64,000 bases of DNA from contig NC_014657.1 in NCBI RefSeq assembly GCF_000166335.1, positions 236,001 to 300,000 on the forward strand, given 5' to 3'. The notes beneath the pieces are model-generated. The model did not search any database. It worked only from the letters and a program-made list of their open reading frames with translations, and was not told the DNA's origin. The position numbers and the translations under genes were made by a program. Below are positions 35,324 to 44,644 of this stretch, piece after piece. Source of the stretch: Caldicellulosiruptor owensensis OL (GTDB lineage Bacteria; Bacillota; Thermoanaerobacteria; Caldicellulosiruptorales; Caldicellulosiruptoraceae). Each line of letters starts with the position of its first letter. The first letter of the stretch is position 1.

Positions 35324-36262
35324 ATGAAACTTGGGTTTCTAACAGCCTGCCTGCCAAAACAAAGTCTTGAAAATCTTGTTGTGTGGGCAAAAAGCGTTGG
35401 TTTTGAGATGCTGGAGGTTGCGTGCTGGCCTGTAAAAAATACAAGAGACTACTCTAGCACAACCTTGGATGTTGTAAGGCTTACAAGAGACGAAGCAGAA
35501 AGAATCAAAAAGCTTTTTGAACAAAACAATATGCAAATTTCTTCTCTTGCATACTATGACAACAACCTGCACCCTGATCTTGTGATAAGAAAATCTTACC
35601 ATGACCATTTAAAAAAGGTGATTGATGCAGCAAACCTTCTTGGGGTCAAATACGTTGGGACTTTTGTTGGAAGGAATTATAACAAGACAATTAAGGAAAA
35701 CTTTGATGAGTTTGAGATTGTGTTTAAAGAGATTTTGGAGTACGCAAAGGAAAAAGGAGTTTCTATAATAATCGAAAATTGTCCTATGCCAGGCTGGAAC
35801 TCAAACGGTGGTTGGACAGGTACAATTTCGTATTCGCCTGAGCTCTGGGAAGAGATGTTTTCAAGACTTCCTTATGATAATTTTGGTTTGAACCTTGATC
35901 CTTCACACCTTCTATGGCTGGGAATAGACCCCGTTTCTGTTATAAAAGATTTCAAAGATAGGATATTCCATGTTCATGCTAAGGATACTCAGATTTTGAA
36001 AGACAAGCTCAATAAATATTCCATTTTTGGCAAACAAATTCAAAGAAAAAATGAGTGGGACATGGGTTACTGGGTTTACAGAATGCCGGGGCGCGGTGAG
36101 ATTGACTGGGAAGCATTTTTTAGAGAGCTAAAGAAAAACGGATATGACTTTGTTGTTAGCATAGAACATGAAGACCCGGAGTATGAAGGAACTGAAGAAA
36201 AAGTAAAAGAAGGGTTGAGACTAGGATTTGAATATTTAAAAGATGTTATTTCTAAGATATAA
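35324..36262 (+). CDS. Sugar phosphate isomerase/epimerase-like TIM-barrel protein
   Basis: A 312-residue protein of the xylose-isomerase-like TIM-barrel superfamily. Metal-site pieces visible are IIIENCPMPGW (Glu), LNLDPSHLLWLG (Asp/His), IFHVHAKDTQI (His) and VVSIEHEDPEY (Glu). It probably isomerises or epimerises a sugar or acts on a keto-sugar produced by the upstream oxidoreductase. Pairs of these two families are common in inositol and glycoside catabolism. The ATG at 35324 follows AGAGGAG. The operon ends in a hairpin at 36276-36307. Confidence 0.88.
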   Translation: MKLGFLTACLPKQSLENLVVWAKSVGFEMLEVACWPVKNTRDYSSTTLDVVRLTRDEAERIKKLFEQNNMQISSLAYYDNNLHPDLVIRKSYHDHLKKVIDAANLLGVKYVGTFVGRNYNKTIKENFDEFEIVFKEILEYAKEKGVSIIIENCPMPGWNSNGGWTGTISYSPELWEEMFSRLPYDNFGLNLDPSHLLWLGIDPVSVIKDFKDRIFHVHAKDTQILKDKLNKYSIFGKQIQRKNEWDMGYWVYRMPGRGEIDWEAFFRELKKNGYDFVVSIEHEDPEYEGTEEKVKEGLRLGFEYLKDVISKI

Positions 36263-36275
36263 TGAGACAAAATGA

Positions 36276-36307
36276 GGGGCTATCCTAAAAGATGAAAGGA
36301 CAGCCCC
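36276..36307 (+). terminator. Terminator after the sugar operon
   Basis: GGGGCTATCC (36276-36285) pairs with GGACAGCCCC (36298-36307) with one A-C mismatch, and TTTATA follows. The same GGGGCTATCC core builds the terminator at 4900-4934. Confidence 0.65.
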
Positions 36308-36329
36308 TTTATACTTCATTTATGCATTG

Positions 36330-36558
36330 GATTAATCATTACATTTGTTAACTCATTCTTTCAGCTTTTGCCACTGCTTCTTCAAGAGTCAAACCTGTAA
36401 AAGCTTGAGCTGGGAAAAGTCTTCCGCTCTTTTTGTCGTCTATGAAAGCCCCTATAACTATTCCTGGAATAACACTTTCAACAGGATTTGGAGCATTTGG
36501 TCCGCCAAGGTCGGTTCTGCACCAGCCGGGGTCAGCCAGATTAATCATTACATTTGTT
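36330..36558. repeat. 20-bp direct repeat at the end of the SDR gene
   Basis: Identical 20-mers at 36330-36349 and 36539-36558, 209 bp apart. The first spans most of the SDR stop codon and the flank, and the second codes for residues around NVMINLAD. The adjoining bases differ. Confidence 0.8.
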
Positions 36559-37082
36559 CCATCAAGTTTTGAAGATAGGTCCTTTGTGAACTTGTCAAGA
36601 GCAGCTTTACTGGCAGAATATGCTGCTTGTTCGGGTTCGTTCTTGATTCCGCTTGTAACATTTACAACTCTACCAAAACCTCTTTCAATCATTGGTGGTA
36701 TTAAACGATAGCAGATGAGAGCTGCTGAAATAAAGTTAACACGAAAACTTATTTCAAAATCTTCGATAGGAGTTTTCCAGAAATCTTTTCGATATGCTAC
36801 TTGCAGTCCAGCATTATTGAATAAAATGTCAACAGCGATACCTGTTGATTCTATTTCATCAAGCATAGTTACAACTTGGGTAGGTTCCGAAAACTCTGCC
36901 TGGACGCAGTAAGTTTCAATGCCATATTTTTTAACTTCTTCAGATATTTTTTCCAAATGCTCCAATTTCCTGCCATGTAAAATAAGATTACAGCCCATTT
37001 TAGCCATGAAAGTTGCAATTTGATAGCCAATTCCTCTACTTGCACCAGTTATCAATGCCCATTTTCCTTTAACATTTACCAT
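36348..37082 (-). CDS. Short-chain dehydrogenase/reductase family oxidoreductase
   Basis: A 244-residue classical SDR. The cofactor motif is TGASRGIGYQIA (TGxxxGxG, residues 14-25), followed by NNAG (about residues 89-92), the catalytic Ser in VNVTSGIKNE, and YSASK (YxxxK). The substrate is unknown. It starts at ATG 37082 with GGGAGTG upstream and is convergent with the sugar operon. Its final 3 bases fall at the edge of a 20-bp direct repeat whose other copy lies inside the gene. Confidence 0.92.
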   Translation of the reverse strand: MVNVKGKWALITGASRGIGYQIATFMAKMGCNLILHGRKLEHLEKISEEVKKYGIETYCVQAEFSEPTQVVTMLDEIESTGIAVDILFNNAGLQVAYRKDFWKTPIEDFEISFRVNFISAALICYRLIPPMIERGFGRVVNVTSGIKNEPEQAAYSASKAALDKFTKDLSSKLDGTNVMINLADPGWCRTDLGGPNAPNPVESVIPGIVIGAFIDDKKSGRLFPAQAFTGLTLEEAVAKAERMS

Positions 37083-37275
37083 AGAAAAATCACTCCCTGT
37101 CCAAAAACAAGCAATTTAAAATTTTATTAGGAATTATATCATAAATTTTTTGAGAATGTACGGTAAATTTTTTGTAACAACTTTTTAATATTTGAATAGT
37201 AGAAGCATACACAAAAAAAGGGTAAAATATTATATATGAAAACTTTAAAAAAATCAAAGTAAGGGGCAGGCAAAA

Positions 37276-38676
37276 ATGGTAGGATATTTATTGCCACATC
37301 CACCAGTTTTAATTCCAGAGGTTGGTAAAGGCGAAGAAAAAAAGTGTCAGGCAACTTTGGATGCCCTGGAAAAAGTATCAGATGAGATAGCCAAATACGA
37401 ACCAGAAGTTGTGGTAGTAATATCACCTCATGCACCTGTGTTTTCGAATGCTTTTTTCTTGAATGACAAACCAGAAATTACTGGTGATCTTGCAAAATGG
37501 GGTGTATATGGAGTAGAATTCAGGTTTAAAAATAACCTTGAGATAGTTCAAGAAATAGCAAAAATGTGCGCTCAAGAAGGTTTAGTAGCTGCGTTTGTAT
37601 CAGACAAACTTCAAAAAAGATATGGTGTTTCGCGAGAGCTTGACCATGGTACACTGGTTCCGCTTTACTTTATAACGAAGAAGTACAAAAACTTTGAGCT
37701 TATACACACATCCTATTGTATGCTTGATGATGTAAACCTTTATAAATACGGAATGATACTGAGAAAGGCAATTGAAAAACAAAGAAAAAAAGCTTTAATA
37801 GTAGCATCCGGTGATCTTTCGCACAAACTTTCTTATGATGGGCCATACGGGTTTGCAAAAGAGGGGCCTGAGTTTGACAAACTTCTGGTTAAACTTTTGC
37901 AAGGAAGCAACATAAGAGCACTTTATGACATAGACCCTGTGCTTTCAGAAAATGCGGCAGAATGTGGTTTCAGGTCCATAAAGGTTTTGCTTGGTGCATT
38001 TGAGGGGTATGAGATAGAATCCAGGGTTTATTCGTATGAAGGGCCTTTTGGCGTTGGATACTGTGTTGCTGCCTTTTACCAGAAAGGGGAAGCAAGTTCT
38101 TCTTTGCTTGAGGAGATAGTTCAAAAAAAAGAAGATAGATTAAAAAGGATAAGAGAAAATGAAGATGAATATATAAGACTTGCGCGGGAAAGCTTAGAAT
38201 ACTATGTAAGACACCGCAGGTACTTAGACCACATACCAGATTATGTCACGGAAAGAATGTTAAAAGAAAGAGCTGGTGTTTTTGTATCAATCAAAAAGGA
38301 TGGAAATTTGAGAGGTTGTATAGGAACAATCTTTCCTACCCAAGAGAATATTGCAAAAGAAATAATTAGAAACGCTGTTGCAGCAGGGTTTTATGATCCG
38401 AGGTTTGAAGAAGTCACCGAAGATGAGCTTGACAGCCTTGTGTATGATGTTGATATTCTAAGCCCACCTGAAAAGGTAAACTCGAGAGACCAACTTGACC
38501 CTAAAAAATACGGGGTTATTGTTAGAAAAGGTACAAGACAGGGACTGTTACTTCCAGACCTGGAAGGTGTTGACACAGTTGAAGAGCAGCTCAGAATTGC
38601 TTGCCGCAAAGCAGGAATTGATTATGATTCTGAAGATTTTGAAATAGAAAGGTTTACGGTTGAAAGACATAAGTAA
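37276..38676 (+). CDS. MEMO/LigB-like and AMMECR1 fusion, AmmeMemoRadiSam system
   Basis: A 466-residue two-domain protein. Residues 1-270 resemble class III extradiol dioxygenase/MEMO proteins (GYLLPHPPVLIPEVGKGEE, VVVVISPHAPVF, SGDLSHKLSYDGP). Residues 285-466 are the AMMECR1 domain (RAGVFVSIKKDGNLRGCIGTIFPTQENIAKEIIRNAVAAGFYDPRF). These two domains plus the radical SAM enzyme encoded next define the AmmeMemoRadiSam system, whose reaction is unknown. The fusion replaces the separate proteins A and B seen elsewhere. The next gene starts 14 bases later. ATG 37276 follows GGGGCAGG. Confidence 0.9.
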   Translation: MVGYLLPHPPVLIPEVGKGEEKKCQATLDALEKVSDEIAKYEPEVVVVISPHAPVFSNAFFLNDKPEITGDLAKWGVYGVEFRFKNNLEIVQEIAKMCAQEGLVAAFVSDKLQKRYGVSRELDHGTLVPLYFITKKYKNFELIHTSYCMLDDVNLYKYGMILRKAIEKQRKKALIVASGDLSHKLSYDGPYGFAKEGPEFDKLLVKLLQGSNIRALYDIDPVLSENAAECGFRSIKVLLGAFEGYEIESRVYSYEGPFGVGYCVAAFYQKGEASSSLLEEIVQKKEDRLKRIRENEDEYIRLARESLEYYVRHRRYLDHIPDYVTERMLKERAGVFVSIKKDGNLRGCIGTIFPTQENIAKEIIRNAVAAGFYDPRFEEVTEDELDSLVYDVDILSPPEKVNSRDQLDPKKYGVIVRKGTRQGLLLPDLEGVDTVEEQLRIACRKAGIDYDSEDFEIERFTVERHK

Positions 38677-38690
38677 GGGAAGAGAGTAGA

Positions 38691-39539
38691 ATGGTTGAGG
38701 CAAGATATTATGAAAAGCTTGAAGGTAAAAAAGTCAGATGCAAGCTCTGTCCGCATGGATGCATCCTACCACAGGGCAGTACTGGTTTTTGCAGGGCGAG
38801 AAAAAATGTTGATGGTATTCTATATTCGTTAAATTATGGCTATATCTCTTCGATTGCATTTGACCCTATAGAGAAAAAACCCCTTTATCATTTTTATCCG
38901 GGTTCAACTATACTTTCTATAGGGACATTTGGGTGTTCGTTTAAATGTCTTCACTGCCAGAACTTTGAAATTTCGCAGCTGAGTCCAAACGTGTTTGAGG
39001 TTGAGACTGAGAAGCTCATTGCTCTTGCTAAAAAAGATCCAAAGTGTATTGGCATTGCTTTTACTTACAATGAGCCTACCATCTGGTTTGAATATGTAAT
39101 AGATGTAGCAAAAGCTTTTAAACAGGAAGGGCTTAAGACTGTACTTGTTACAAATGGATATTTGAATGAAGAGCCACTTTATGAACTACTTGAAGTAATA
39201 GATAGTGCAAACATTGATGTTAAAGCTTTTAATGATGAGTTTTATAAAAAGGTTTGCAGCGGTGATTTGGAATCGGTAAAAAGGTTTGTTGAGATCTGCG
39301 CCAAAAAGATTCATATTGAAATAACAACACTCATTATTCCAACGTTAAATGATAGGGATGAAGAAATAGAAAGTCTTGCAAAGTGGATTGCCTCGATTGA
39401 TGATAGAATTCCGCTACACCTAACAAGATATTTTCCAAGATACAAGATGACTCTTCCACCAACACCAAAGGAGACATTAATGAGACTAAGAGAGGTTGCC
39501 AAAAAATATCTTGTAAATGTGTATCTTGGTAATATATAG
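38691..39539 (+). CDS. amrS: AmmeMemoRadiSam system radical SAM enzyme
   Basis: A 282-residue radical SAM protein. An N-terminal cysteine cluster (CKLCPHGCILPQGSTGFCRAR) precedes the core motif CSFKCLHCQNFEISQ (CX3CX2C), the pattern of the PflA-like AmrS family. Further support comes from IGIAFTYNEPTIWFEY and the HLTRYFPRYKM segment. It pairs with the upstream MEMO-AMMECR1 fusion. The biochemical product of the system is not established. Confidence 0.9.
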   Translation: MVEARYYEKLEGKKVRCKLCPHGCILPQGSTGFCRARKNVDGILYSLNYGYISSIAFDPIEKKPLYHFYPGSTILSIGTFGCSFKCLHCQNFEISQLSPNVFEVETEKLIALAKKDPKCIGIAFTYNEPTIWFEYVIDVAKAFKQEGLKTVLVTNGYLNEEPLYELLEVIDSANIDVKAFNDEFYKKVCSGDLESVKRFVEICAKKIHIEITTLIIPTLNDRDEEIESLAKWIASIDDRIPLHLTRYFPRYKMTLPPTPKETLMRLREVAKKYLVNVYLGNI

Positions 39540-39560
39540 AATATAGTGGGGGAGAAAGGT

Positions 39561-40418
39561 TTGCTGAAAGATTTTTCTTTTTATCTTCAGGAGTTTTTGA
39601 GAAATATAACACTTATAAGAATTTCACCGTTTGATATTATTGACATTGCAATTGTGTCTTTTGTGATATACAAAATAATTGTGTGGATAAAAGACACAAG
39701 AGCGTATCAGCTCATAAAAGGCATAGCTGTTTTAATTGTTATAACACAGGTTAGCAAATGGCTGAATCTTAATGTTATAAACTGGCTTTTGACAAATACA
39801 CTGTCATATGGTGTTCTGGCACTTTTAATAGTTTTTCAGCCAGAGCTAAGACGTGCTTTAGAAGAGATAGGAAGGAGCAAAATCTGGGGCAAGTTTTTAT
39901 GGCTTGGACCTGATGAAGAAATGGCAATAAAATGGCAAAACAGTGTTGAAGAGATTATAAAGGCTGTGATGTATCTTTCAAAAAACAAGATTGGTGCATT
40001 GATTGTTGTTGAAGGCCAGACTAAAATAGGGGATATTATCAATACAGGAATTATAATTGATTCAGAGATTTCATCCCAGCTTTTGATAAATATATTTATT
40101 CCAAACACCCCGCTTCACGATGGTGCAGTGATTATAAGAGATGGGAAAATAAAAGCGGCTGCATGTTTTTTGCCTCTATCAGAGAACAGATACATAAGCA
40201 AAGAACTTGGAACACGGCACAGAGCGGCACTTGGTATATCTGAAAACTCTGATGCAACGGCAATTGTTGTATCAGAGGAGACAGGGATTATTTCTGTTGC
40301 GTACAATGGTGGTCTTACAAGAAACTTAGGGCCTGAGGCTTTGAGGAAGATACTTCTCAGGCCTTTGAAGCAAGAAAAAGAGAAGAATGGGCTAAGTATT
40401 TTCAAGTGGAGGCGTTAA
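39561..40418 (+). CDS. cdaA: Diadenylate cyclase
   Basis: CdaA makes c-di-AMP from two ATP at the membrane. About 285 residues: three transmembrane helices in the first 100 residues (IIDIAIVSFVIYKIIVW, GIAVLIVITQVSKWL, LSYGVLALLIVFQPELRRALEEIG), then the DAC domain. The catalytic DGA motif lies in LHDGAVIIRDGKI, and RHR lies in GTRHRAALGISENSDA. TTG 39561 has GGGAGAAAGG upstream, and an in-frame GTG at 39546 precedes it. Four bases later cdaR begins, the usual regulator pairing. glmM, the common third gene, is absent here. Confidence 0.96.
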   Translation: MLKDFSFYLQEFLRNITLIRISPFDIIDIAIVSFVIYKIIVWIKDTRAYQLIKGIAVLIVITQVSKWLNLNVINWLLTNTLSYGVLALLIVFQPELRRALEEIGRSKIWGKFLWLGPDEEMAIKWQNSVEEIIKAVMYLSKNKIGALIVVEGQTKIGDIINTGIIIDSEISSQLLINIFIPNTPLHDGAVIIRDGKIKAAACFLPLSENRYISKELGTRHRAALGISENSDATAIVVSEETGIISVAYNGGLTRNLGPEALRKILLRPLKQEKEKNGLSIFKWRR

Positions 40419-40421
40419 GGT

Positions 40422-41660
40422 TTGAAAAAGATTGCAATAAAAAGACCAAAAGACGACAATTTCTGGCTCAGAGTTGTTTCAATTTTGATTGCAATTGTTC
40501 TGTGGTTCTATGTAAATAGCATTATAAATCCTATAAAGAAAAGAGAGATAATTATTCCCATTAGATACAACGTTGCAACTTTGTCAAAAGGCCTTGTGAT
40601 GACAGAAGCTGATGCAAAAGAGGTAAGAATAGTTATAAGCGGTACACAAGATGAACTTAGCAAGGTTGACGAAAAGAATATCCAAGCAATGGTAGATTTT
40701 TCTGATATAAGACAGACAGGAGAAGTAAAACTTCCAGTAGCTATCCAGAATCCTTACCACAGGATTAACATTGAGAGTGTGTATCCCAAAAATGTTACGG
40801 TATCTATTGACAATCTTGTGACAATCCAGAAAGATGTTTCTGTTGAAATAAACGGAAATCCCAAGAAGGGTTATATTATAAATAATTATCAGGAAGAGCC
40901 TAACGTGATAAGCATAAAAGGTGCTGAGAGTGATATAAAAGAGATTTCTAAATGCGTAGCTCAGCTGAACCTGAGTCTTAATGACAGGTCGTTCAAAGCG
41001 TCTGTCCCTGTAAAGGTGATAGATTCAAGGGGAAAAGACATAACATCGCTTTTTGACCTGTCCCAAAAGAGCATAGATGTGTATGTGGAGATACTCAAAA
41101 CAAAACAGGTACCTTTGAGTGTCAAGTTCAAAGGTAGTCTTCCACCCAGTAAGATTATCTCAAAGATAATTTTAAAACCTTCTACAATCAATATAGCAGG
41201 AAAAGAAGAAGACATAAACTCAATAAATGAGATTGTTGTAGGGACTATTGATACAAAGATGCTTGACAATGTTTCAACCTTCCAATTTGACTTTAGTCTT
41301 CCAAAGAATATAAAGTCTTTAGATAATGTAAAACAAGTTACAATCACCATATACACAGATTCAGTTGTTGAGAAACCTATCAATATACCTATTGAAGTGA
41401 GAGGGCTATCACCAGGGCTTGTTGCGAAACTCAGCCCTGACAAGGTTAAAGTAGAACTCAAATATTACCAAAGTGCGCAAAATTCTATAGATTTTAATTC
41501 TTTGAAGGCGTATGTGGATGTTTCAAATCTGACAAAAGGAAGTTATAACCTTCAGGTGTTGGTTGAAAAGCCCGAAAATATTAAAGAGTTTGAAGTCTTT
41601 CCCACTTACATAAAAGTGGAGATTTCAGAAAATAATCAAACTAAAACTCAATCTCAATAG
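40422..41660 (+). CDS. cdaR: CdaR, YbbR-domain regulator of diadenylate cyclase
   Basis: A 412-residue protein with one N-terminal membrane anchor (WLRVVSILIAIVLWFYVNSI, about residues 14-33) and four YbbR repeats outside the membrane, each with an xxVxIxG-type strand (VRIVISGTQDEL, ISIKGAESDIKEI, INIAGKEEDINSI, and a last repeat near IEVRGLSPGL). CdaR binds CdaA and tunes c-di-AMP output. The start TTG 40422 is coupled to cdaA. An Asn/Gln/Thr-rich tail ends the protein. Confidence 0.93.
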   Translation: MKKIAIKRPKDDNFWLRVVSILIAIVLWFYVNSIINPIKKREIIIPIRYNVATLSKGLVMTEADAKEVRIVISGTQDELSKVDEKNIQAMVDFSDIRQTGEVKLPVAIQNPYHRINIESVYPKNVTVSIDNLVTIQKDVSVEINGNPKKGYIINNYQEEPNVISIKGAESDIKEISKCVAQLNLSLNDRSFKASVPVKVIDSRGKDITSLFDLSQKSIDVYVEILKTKQVPLSVKFKGSLPPSKIISKIILKPSTINIAGKEEDINSINEIVVGTIDTKMLDNVSTFQFDFSLPKNIKSLDNVKQVTITIYTDSVVEKPINIPIEVRGLSPGLVAKLSPDKVKVELKYYQSAQNSIDFNSLKAYVDVSNLTKGSYNLQVLVEKPENIKEFEVFPTYIKVEISENNQTKTQSQ

Positions 41661-41694
41661 AAAATGCTATGTAGCCAGAAGAGGAGATGACCTG

Positions 41695-43476
41695 ATGTTG
41701 TTTGAAGAAAAGCTTTCTAATCTTCCGACATCACCAGGGGTTTATATAATGAAAGACGAAAATGGAAATGTTATATATGTTGGTAAGGCTGTAAACCTGC
41801 GAAATAGGGTCAGACAGTATTTTCAAAATTCATCAGACATGCCGCCAAAGACAAGGCTCATGGTAAAAAAAATAAAAGACCTTGACTATATTGTGACAGA
41901 CAACGAGATAGAAGCCTTGATCTTAGAGTGCAACCTTATAAAAGAATACAGGCCAAAGTACAATGTTCTGTTGAGAGATGACAAAAACTACCAGTATATA
42001 AAGATAACAAACGAGATGTTTCCACGGCTTGTGACAACAAGAAAGGTTGAAAAGGACGGCAGCCGATATTTTGGTCCATATGTCAGTGGGTATTCTGTAA
42101 AGCAGACGGTGGAGCTACTCAAAAGCCTTTTTATGCTCAGGACTTGCAAGAAAAAGTTCCCTGACCAGCTTGGCAAAGGCAGACCCTGCCTTAACTTTCA
42201 TATAGAAAAATGTCTTGGTGTGTGCAAGGGAGATGTTTCTGAAGAAGAATACCAAAAGTTAGTTAGCAAGGCTGTAAAGGTTTTGAGCGGAAAAGGCGAT
42301 GAGGTTGTTGAAGAGCTCAAAGCAAAGATGTTTGAATATGCCGAAAATCTAATGTTTGAAAAGGCGCAGGAGATAAAAAATAAACTATCAAGTCTTGAGC
42401 AAATAATCACAAAACAGAAAGTCATTTATGCGGATGACAGAAGTGAAGATGTTATAAACTTCGCAAAAGACCACACACACATTGCAATTGTTGTGCTGAT
42501 TATCAGAAATGGCAAACTTATAAACAAGGAAGAGTTTGTTTTGAAAGCCGATGAGGACACATTTGAGAGATTTTTAGAGCAGTACTACTCTGATGTTGTA
42601 TCGCTACCAAAGGAAATCATTGTTCCGAATACAGTAGAAAACGCTGAGAATATTGAAAAAATGATTGAAAAGCTTTATGGTTTCAAAGTGAAAGTAATCG
42701 TTCCTAAACAGGGTGAGAAAAAACAGCTTCTTGACATGGCAAAAAAGAACGCGGAGATTTCTCTTGCAAACAGACAAAAAGTAGATGATGTATATGCTGA
42801 AGCGCTTTTGACGTTAAAAAATATCCTTGGACTTGAAAATGAAATTGAAAAGATTGAAAGCTACGATATTTCCAATATTGCAGGTGCTGACAATGTAGGG
42901 ACTCTTGTTGTTTTTGAGGATGGAAGGTTCAATAAAGAGTATTACAGGAAGTTCAAGATAAAAGGATTTGAGGGCCAGGATGATATAAGAAGCATCAAAG
43001 AGGTTTTAACAAGAAGATTTACGAACTTAGAAAAACATGGGCGAATTCCTGATTTGATATTGATAGATGGCGGGCAAAATCAGGTCAATGCTGTATTAGA
43101 AGTTTTAAATGCTTTGGGATTTTCTATTCCTGTTGCTGGCATGGTAAAGGATGATAGACACAAAACAAAAGATTTGATTTACAATGGTAAAGAATTGGCT
43201 ATTCAAGAGTATCCACTGGTATTTAAGCTCATATATGCTATTCAAGAGGAGACTCACAGATTTGCAGTGAAGTTCCACCGAGAAGTTAGAAAGAAGCATC
43301 TGTATGAGTCGATCTTAGATGAAATAGAAGGAATAGGAGAAAAGCGAAAACTTAAATTATTTAGAGTTTTTGGTTCAATTGACAATTTGCGAAAGGCAAG
43401 CATTGAAGAAATTGTAAAAGCTGCTGAGATTCCATATGAAGTTGCTCTTAAAATAAAAGAAAAAATTGGAGTATAG
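41695..43476 (+). CDS. uvrC: UvrABC excinuclease subunit C
   Basis: A 593-residue nucleotide-excision-repair nuclease. It has an N-terminal GIY-YIG domain ([30 protein letters not shown]), a Cys-rich region ([15 protein letters not shown]), a UVR motif about residues 200-235, an RNase H-like endonuclease domain ([34 protein letters not shown]) and terminal HhH motifs ([24 protein letters not shown]). It is complete. The ATG follows AGAGGAGA. It is 26 bases before hprK. Confidence 0.97.
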   Translation: MLFEEKLSNLPTSPGVYIMKDENGNVIYVGKAVNLRNRVRQYFQNSSDMPPKTRLMVKKIKDLDYIVTDNEIEALILECNLIKEYRPKYNVLLRDDKNYQYIKITNEMFPRLVTTRKVEKDGSRYFGPYVSGYSVKQTVELLKSLFMLRTCKKKFPDQLGKGRPCLNFHIEKCLGVCKGDVSEEEYQKLVSKAVKVLSGKGDEVVEELKAKMFEYAENLMFEKAQEIKNKLSSLEQIITKQKVIYADDRSEDVINFAKDHTHIAIVVLIIRNGKLINKEEFVLKADEDTFERFLEQYYSDVVSLPKEIIVPNTVENAENIEKMIEKLYGFKVKVIVPKQGEKKQLLDMAKKNAEISLANRQKVDDVYAEALLTLKNILGLENEIEKIESYDISNIAGADNVGTLVVFEDGRFNKEYYRKFKIKGFEGQDDIRSIKEVLTRRFTNLEKHGRIPDLILIDGGQNQVNAVLEVLNALGFSIPVAGMVKDDRHKTKDLIYNGKELAIQEYPLVFKLIYAIQEETHRFAVKFHREVRKKHLYESILDEIEGIGEKRKLKLFRVFGSIDNLRKASIEEIVKAAEIPYEVALKIKEKIGV

Positions 43477-43502
43477 AAGTAAATGATACAGTTAAGAAGG
43501 GT

Positions 43503-44450
43503 GTGAATTACAAATTGTTTTACACAACAGTTGGCAAAATGATAAAAGAGCTTAATCTGGAGTGTTTAACAGAAATTAAAGGAATTGAGGAAAGAAAAAT
43601 AAAAGATATGAACTTAAATAGACCGGCTTTACAGCTTTTAGGATTTTTTGAGTATTTTGATGAGCAGAGAGTTCAGATAATAGGAATTTCTGAGATGGCA
43701 TATTTGAGGACTATGACACCTGCGCAGCGAAGAAATGCAATTGAGAGACTTTTTCAGCGAAATATCCCGTGTGTAATTATTACCTCAAACCAGGAACCCT
43801 TTGAAGAATTTTTGGAATTTTCAAAAAAATACGGTGTTCCTCTTCTTCGTACTCAAGAGGTTACAACAAGGTTCATGACAAACTTGAGCACGTTTTTAAC
43901 ACATGAACTTGCACCGAGGATTACTCGACATGGCACTCTTGTAAATGTATATGGTGAAGGTGTTTTGATGCTTGGCGAAAGTGGAGTTGGCAAGAGCGAA
44001 ACTGCTTTAGAGCTTGTAAAAAGAGGGCACATACTTGTTGCAGACGATGCAGTAGAAATTCGAAAAGTTTCTGAAAAGACACTTGTTGGCGAAGCACCAG
44101 AGATTATAAGGCATCTTATCGAGATTAGAGGAATTGGAATTTTAGACGTTAAAAACCTGTTTGGTGTTGGCTGTGTCAAAGACTCTGAAAGAATTGACCT
44201 TGTAATTCAACTTGAAACATGGAAACAGGGAAAGGAATATGAACGACTTGGTCTTCATGACCAGTACATAGAGATTTTGGGGATAAAAATACCAACGCTT
44301 GTGATTCCTGTTAGACCCGGTAGAAATCTTGCCATCATTGTTGAGGTTGCAGCAATGAACAACAGACAAAAGAAGATGGGCTATAATGCAGCAAAAGCCC
44401 TTACAGAAAGGCTTCAAAAACAGATGAGCAGGGGAAATGGAGCTAAATAA
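43503..44450 (+). CDS. hprK: HPr kinase/phosphorylase
   Basis: HprK phosphorylates Ser46 of HPr/Crh in response to glycolytic intermediates and drives CcpA-dependent catabolite repression. In 315 residues it has the P-loop GESGVGKS (158-165), a conserved His143 region ([12 protein letters not shown]), the signature [19 protein letters not shown] and the C-terminal [32 protein letters not shown] 43503 is only two bases from AGAAGG, and TTG 43515 (14 bases) is an alternative. Its likely substrate, a HPr with Ser46 but no His15, is encoded at 21734-22084. Confidence 0.96.
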   Translation: MNYKLFYTTVGKMIKELNLECLTEIKGIEERKIKDMNLNRPALQLLGFFEYFDEQRVQIIGISEMAYLRTMTPAQRRNAIERLFQRNIPCVIITSNQEPFEEFLEFSKKYGVPLLRTQEVTTRFMTNLSTFLTHELAPRITRHGTLVNVYGEGVLMLGESGVGKSETALELVKRGHILVADDAVEIRKVSEKTLVGEAPEIIRHLIEIRGIGILDVKNLFGVGCVKDSERIDLVIQLETWKQGKEYERLGLHDQYIEILGIKIPTLVIPVRPGRNLAIIVEVAAMNNRQKKMGYNAAKALTERLQKQMSRGNGAK

Positions 44451-44480
44451 AAAGGTTAATAAAAATGAAAATAAGAACGG

Positions 44481-44515
44481 AACGGGGTAGTTTGTGTATA
44501 AACCCCGTTTTTTTA
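44481..44515 (+). terminator. Terminator of the cdaA-hprK cluster
   Basis: AACGGGGT (44481-44488) pairs with ACCCCGTT (44502-44509), and a T-run follows to 44514. Confidence 0.85.
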
Positions 44516-44569
44516 TTACATCCAACACATGTCACTTCAAAGTTTTTTTGAAAATTTAAATCAAATATA

Positions 44570-44598
44570 TTGACATTTAGTCAGTTTTGATATATCAT
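44570..44598 (+). promoter_or_regulatory. Promoter of the MMPL remnant
   Basis: Consensus TTGACA (44570-44575), exact 17-bp spacer, TATCAT (44593-44598). Operator-like palindromes cover both ends. Confidence 0.75.
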
Positions 44599-44617
44599 AA
44601 AACATGACTATTAGTCA
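44571..44617 (+). promoter_or_regulatory. Paired TetR-type operator palindromes
   Basis: TGACATTTAGTCA (44571-44583) and the perfect palindrome TGACTATTAGTCA (44605-44617) lie 34 bp centre to centre around the promoter. TGAC...GTCA sites of this kind are typical for TetR repressors of MMPL or YhgE-type genes. No tetR gene is adjacent. Confidence 0.6.
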
Positions 44618-44644
44618 AAAATAATTTTGCGGAGATGATGTAGA

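Noticed and set aside
40961..41461. A minus-strand ORF of 166 residues inside cdaR
   Set aside because: Antisense to the YbbR repeats, with no start signals; a shadow of the coding bias.
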